22,619 nucleotides of DNA. Source: XYD1-FULL-44-32 sp964355855. Lineage in GTDB: Bacteria > Patescibacteriota > Minisyncoccia > Phycocordibacterales > XYD1-FULL-46-19. Positions 21,483 through 22,619 of the stretch are shown here, one piece after another. Under the pieces are notes generated by a model. It saw only the letters and a list, made by a program, of their open reading frames with translations, ran no database searches and was not told where the DNA came from. The stretch lies in NCBI GenBank assembly GCA_964355855.1, contig CAYHFD010000012.1, positions 1 to 22,619 of the forward strand, in the 5' to 3' direction. A program made the position numbers and the translations under genes. How positions within the stretch are numbered: the stretch's first letter is position 1; every line of letters begins with the position of its first letter.

Positions 21483-22124
21483 CTATTTAATCTTTAGAGT
21501 AGACAACACCATATCTACGAGTTTTTGATATTCAACATCATCCACCTCATCCACACTAGAAAAATTTATATCAATAGTAAACTCTTCACCACTTAATGTC
21601 ATCTCATCAAATTTTTTACTGACAAAATAAGTAGGATCAAATTGGTCTTTTTTAAAATATCCAATCACCGTCATGTCTCGTCCGCCAGGATTAAAAGATG
21701 AATATTTAACCGCTTTGTTACCAAATAATGTGATATATTCAAGGTTCTTATGAGAATATCGCTGATATACATAATCAACGTATTCTGATGGTTTTAATTG
21801 ATGATTATTAGTGTCATAAATACTGGATCTAATATTTATAGTCAAGAAAGAACCCTTGTAATAATTTGGTCTTACTTCTTTACTAATATGTATAGATGCC
21901 ATGTAACCTCCCTCAAATGCTTCTTCATGAAAGACAACATAATCTTTAGGGAGACTGAAACTAAAAGGAGTCCTATCTAACGTTACTTTATGTACACTAT
22001 CACTTGATAAAGAGGAGGTTTGAGACTTGATTTGTCTATCAAATTTCAATAACAAAAAAACACCAATAATAATTAGGATTAAAATTAGACCACTCAAAAT
22101 TTTAATATTTTTTTCAGTATTCAT
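21483..22124 (-). CDS. Membrane-anchored extracytoplasmic protein, unknown (PsbP-like fold possible)
   Basis: A 213-aa protein, not assigned to a named family. The N-terminal 30 residues hold a signal anchor (KILSGLILILIIIGVFLLLKF). After a Ser-rich linker comes a single beta-rich domain with a strand-turn pattern like small PsbP/Mog1-type proteins: TPFSFSLPKDYVVFHEEAF, YYKGSFLTINIRSSIYD, YITLFGNKAVKYSSF and VIGYFKK. The domain ends EYQKLVDMVLSTLKIK, the usual closing helix that estimates significance in that fold. The function is unknown. Two starts are possible, ATG 22130 and ATG 22124; a TAAAAT at 22133-22138 is 8 nt before the second, so I prefer it. Composition is AT-rich. It lies 30 nt after tRNA-Trp, where many bacteria have secE. 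Confidence 0.78.
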   Translation of the reverse strand: MNTEKNIKILSGLILILIIIGVFLLLKFDRQIKSQTSSLSSDSVHKVTLDRTPFSFSLPKDYVVFHEEAFEGGYMASIHISKEVRPNYYKGSFLTINIRSSIYDTNNHQLKPSEYVDYVYQRYSHKNLEYITLFGNKAVKYSSFNPGGRDMTVIGYFKKDQFDPTYFVSKKFDEMTLSGEEFTIDINFSSVDEVDDVEYQKLVDMVLSTLKIK

Positions 22125-22154
22125 GTACATTAATTTTATTTATTTAATTCATTG

Positions 22155-22225
22155 CGGGCCCACCAGGACTCGAACCTGGAACTTTCATTTTGGAGACGAA
22201 AATTATACCATTTAACTATAGGCCC
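22155..22225 (-). tRNA. tRNA-Trp (anticodon CCA)
   Basis: 71 nt. Acceptor GGGCCTA pairs with TGGGCCC, discriminator G as usual for Trp. The D-stem GTTA/TAAT, anticodon loop CTCCAAA on TTCGT/ATGAA and T-arm CCAGG-TTCGAGT-CCTGG all fold. CCA is not encoded. A36-A37-A38 makes it a MiaA substrate. A TATTAT sits just upstream on the minus strand. Confidence 0.96.
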
Positions 22226-22233
22226 CTATAATA

Positions 22234-22288
22234 CCCCTTCTTTCAGGGGGGTGTTCGGGCGAACATTTGGATACGAATGTTTTAGCCC
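22234..22288. other. Run of small hairpins between tRNA-Trp and rpmG
   Basis: Three inverted repeats follow each other: CCCC/GGGG (22234-22237 with 22246-22249), GTTCG/CGAAC (22253-22264) and AACATT/AATGTT (22262-22267 with 22276-22281), the last enclosed by GGGC/GCCC (22257-22260 with 22285-22288). The last two share bases and exclude each other. They may guide processing or termination between the two genes. Confidence 0.4.
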
Positions 22289-22290
22289 TA

Positions 22291-22319
22291 AACAAAAACA
22301 CTAGACCCTAAAAGTCTAG
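22291..22319 (-). terminator. Intrinsic terminator of rpmG
   Basis: Stem CTAGAC (22301-22306) with GTCTAG (22314-22319), 7-nt loop. On the minus strand it is followed by TGTTTTTGTTT. It lies 28 nt after the rpmG stop. Confidence 0.75.
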
Positions 22320-22347
22320 CATTTTTGAAATAAAAATAAAGTCCAGT

Positions 22348-22503
22348 TTACTTTTTTGATTCCGTAAACTTAACGTGCTTTTTGAGTTTTTTACTGTATT
22401 TTTTGACCTCAATTTTCCGCTCCACTTTTTTCTTGTTTTTGCGGGTCCAATAAGATTCACCGGTTTCCTTGTTGGTTAGTTTGATTAGGTTATTTTGGGA
22501 CAT
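22348..22503 (-). CDS. rpmG: Ribosomal protein bL33
   Basis: A 51-aa protein of the large ribosomal subunit. It begins MSQNNLIKLTNKETGESYWTRKNKK and has the family pattern of a short beta strand, ETGES-Y-TRKNK and a basic tail (YSKKLKKHVKFTESKK). No CxxC zinc pairs are present, so this is the cysteine-free form. I start at ATG 22503. An in-frame extension of 25 residues (from 22578) is unlike bL33 and would overlap the IS30 remnant. The order rpmG then tRNA-Trp is the usual one in bacteria; the secE-nusG pair that often follows is not here. The terminator at 22291-22319 ends the transcript. Confidence 0.93.
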   Translation of the reverse strand: MSQNNLIKLTNKETGESYWTRKNKKKVERKIEVKKYSKKLKKHVKFTESKK

Positions 22504-22574
22504 AGATATCAAAATTAGGTACCGGAATACTTTAACATATAATTGATTAAAAGAAAAGTATGATTGAGGTACAT

Positions 22575-22619
22575 TCAACCTTGAAGTGCAACACTCGCAT
22601 TAAAAACTTCTAATGGTGT
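22575..22619 (-). mobile_element. C-terminal end of an IS30-family transposase (cut by window edge)
   Basis: Reading the minus strand from the window edge gives TPLEVFNASVALQG followed by a TGA at 22575-22577. This matches the characteristic end of IS30-family transposases (…TPxEVF…VALxx-stop). The rest of the gene lies beyond the right edge. The inverted-repeat end of the element should lie between 22504 and 22575, directly upstream of rpmG. Identification rests on 14 residues, so it is probable, not certain. Confidence 0.68.

Noticed and set aside
1..22619. CRISPR array or phage cluster
   Set aside because: No spaced direct repeats and no phage structural or integrase genes are visible in the window.

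Overview
The window reads like a chromosomal segment of a Candidate Phyla Radiation (Patescibacteria) bacterium, probably a Parcubacteria-type lineage. Evidence: very compact packing, a moderately AT-rich background, short stripped-down versions of housekeeping proteins (a 348-aa DnaX without the zinc module, a 483-aa Rel that ends just after its TGS domain), a DUF5663-like small protein, and a membrane-anchored Clp-type ATPase with a dead first ATPase module. TGA is used only as a stop, so this is not a recoded Gracilibacteria/SR1 genome. The lineage call is inference; no rRNA is present to confirm it.

Layout. 1-2970 (+ strand): accessory zone with a short ORF behind a hairpin, a NUDIX hydrolase, a nucleoside deoxyribosyltransferase-like protein, two GC-rich orphan genes with strong Shine-Dalgarno sites and their own terminators, and between them two small AT-rich ORFs. 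2974-13780 (- strand): a long run of housekeeping and envelope genes. In transcription order these are a 71-aa basic orphan, serS, ftsQ, an Amidase_3 cell-wall hydrolase, dus, a small membrane protein plus membrane-anchored Clp ATPase, dnaX, a histidine phosphatase, a DUF192 protein and a FemAB-type transferase. 13781-14036: a divergent intergenic region with a large structured element. 14037-18697 (+): dprA, topA, rel. 18706-20391 (-): parB, a LAGLIDADG homing endonuclease abutting a tRNA-Leu(CAA) gene, and that tRNA. 20574-21473 (+): miaA. 21483-22619 (-): a membrane-anchored unknown protein, tRNA-Trp(CCA), bL33 (rpmG) and, at the right edge, the last 14 codons of what looks like an IS30-family transposase.

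Two expression styles coexist. For about ten genes (NUDIX, ORF 1862, dnaX, the 9231 membrane protein, dus, dprA, topA, rel, parB, miaA) a -10-like hexamer ends 6-9 nt before the start codon. Transcription would then begin at or next to the start codon, so these look leaderless or nearly so. In contrast, the three unrecognised orphan genes at 1348, 2436 and 13780 have 5' leaders with strong SD sites and dedicated intrinsic terminators.

The strongest candidates for something new are: a pair of intergenic hairpins (24-48 and 13957-14003) sharing the same core with compensatory base changes; the long element 13847-14003 with mutually exclusive pairings; the homing endonuclease whose frame runs into the tRNA-Leu gene; the membrane Clp ATPase and its partner; and the leaderless/SD split.
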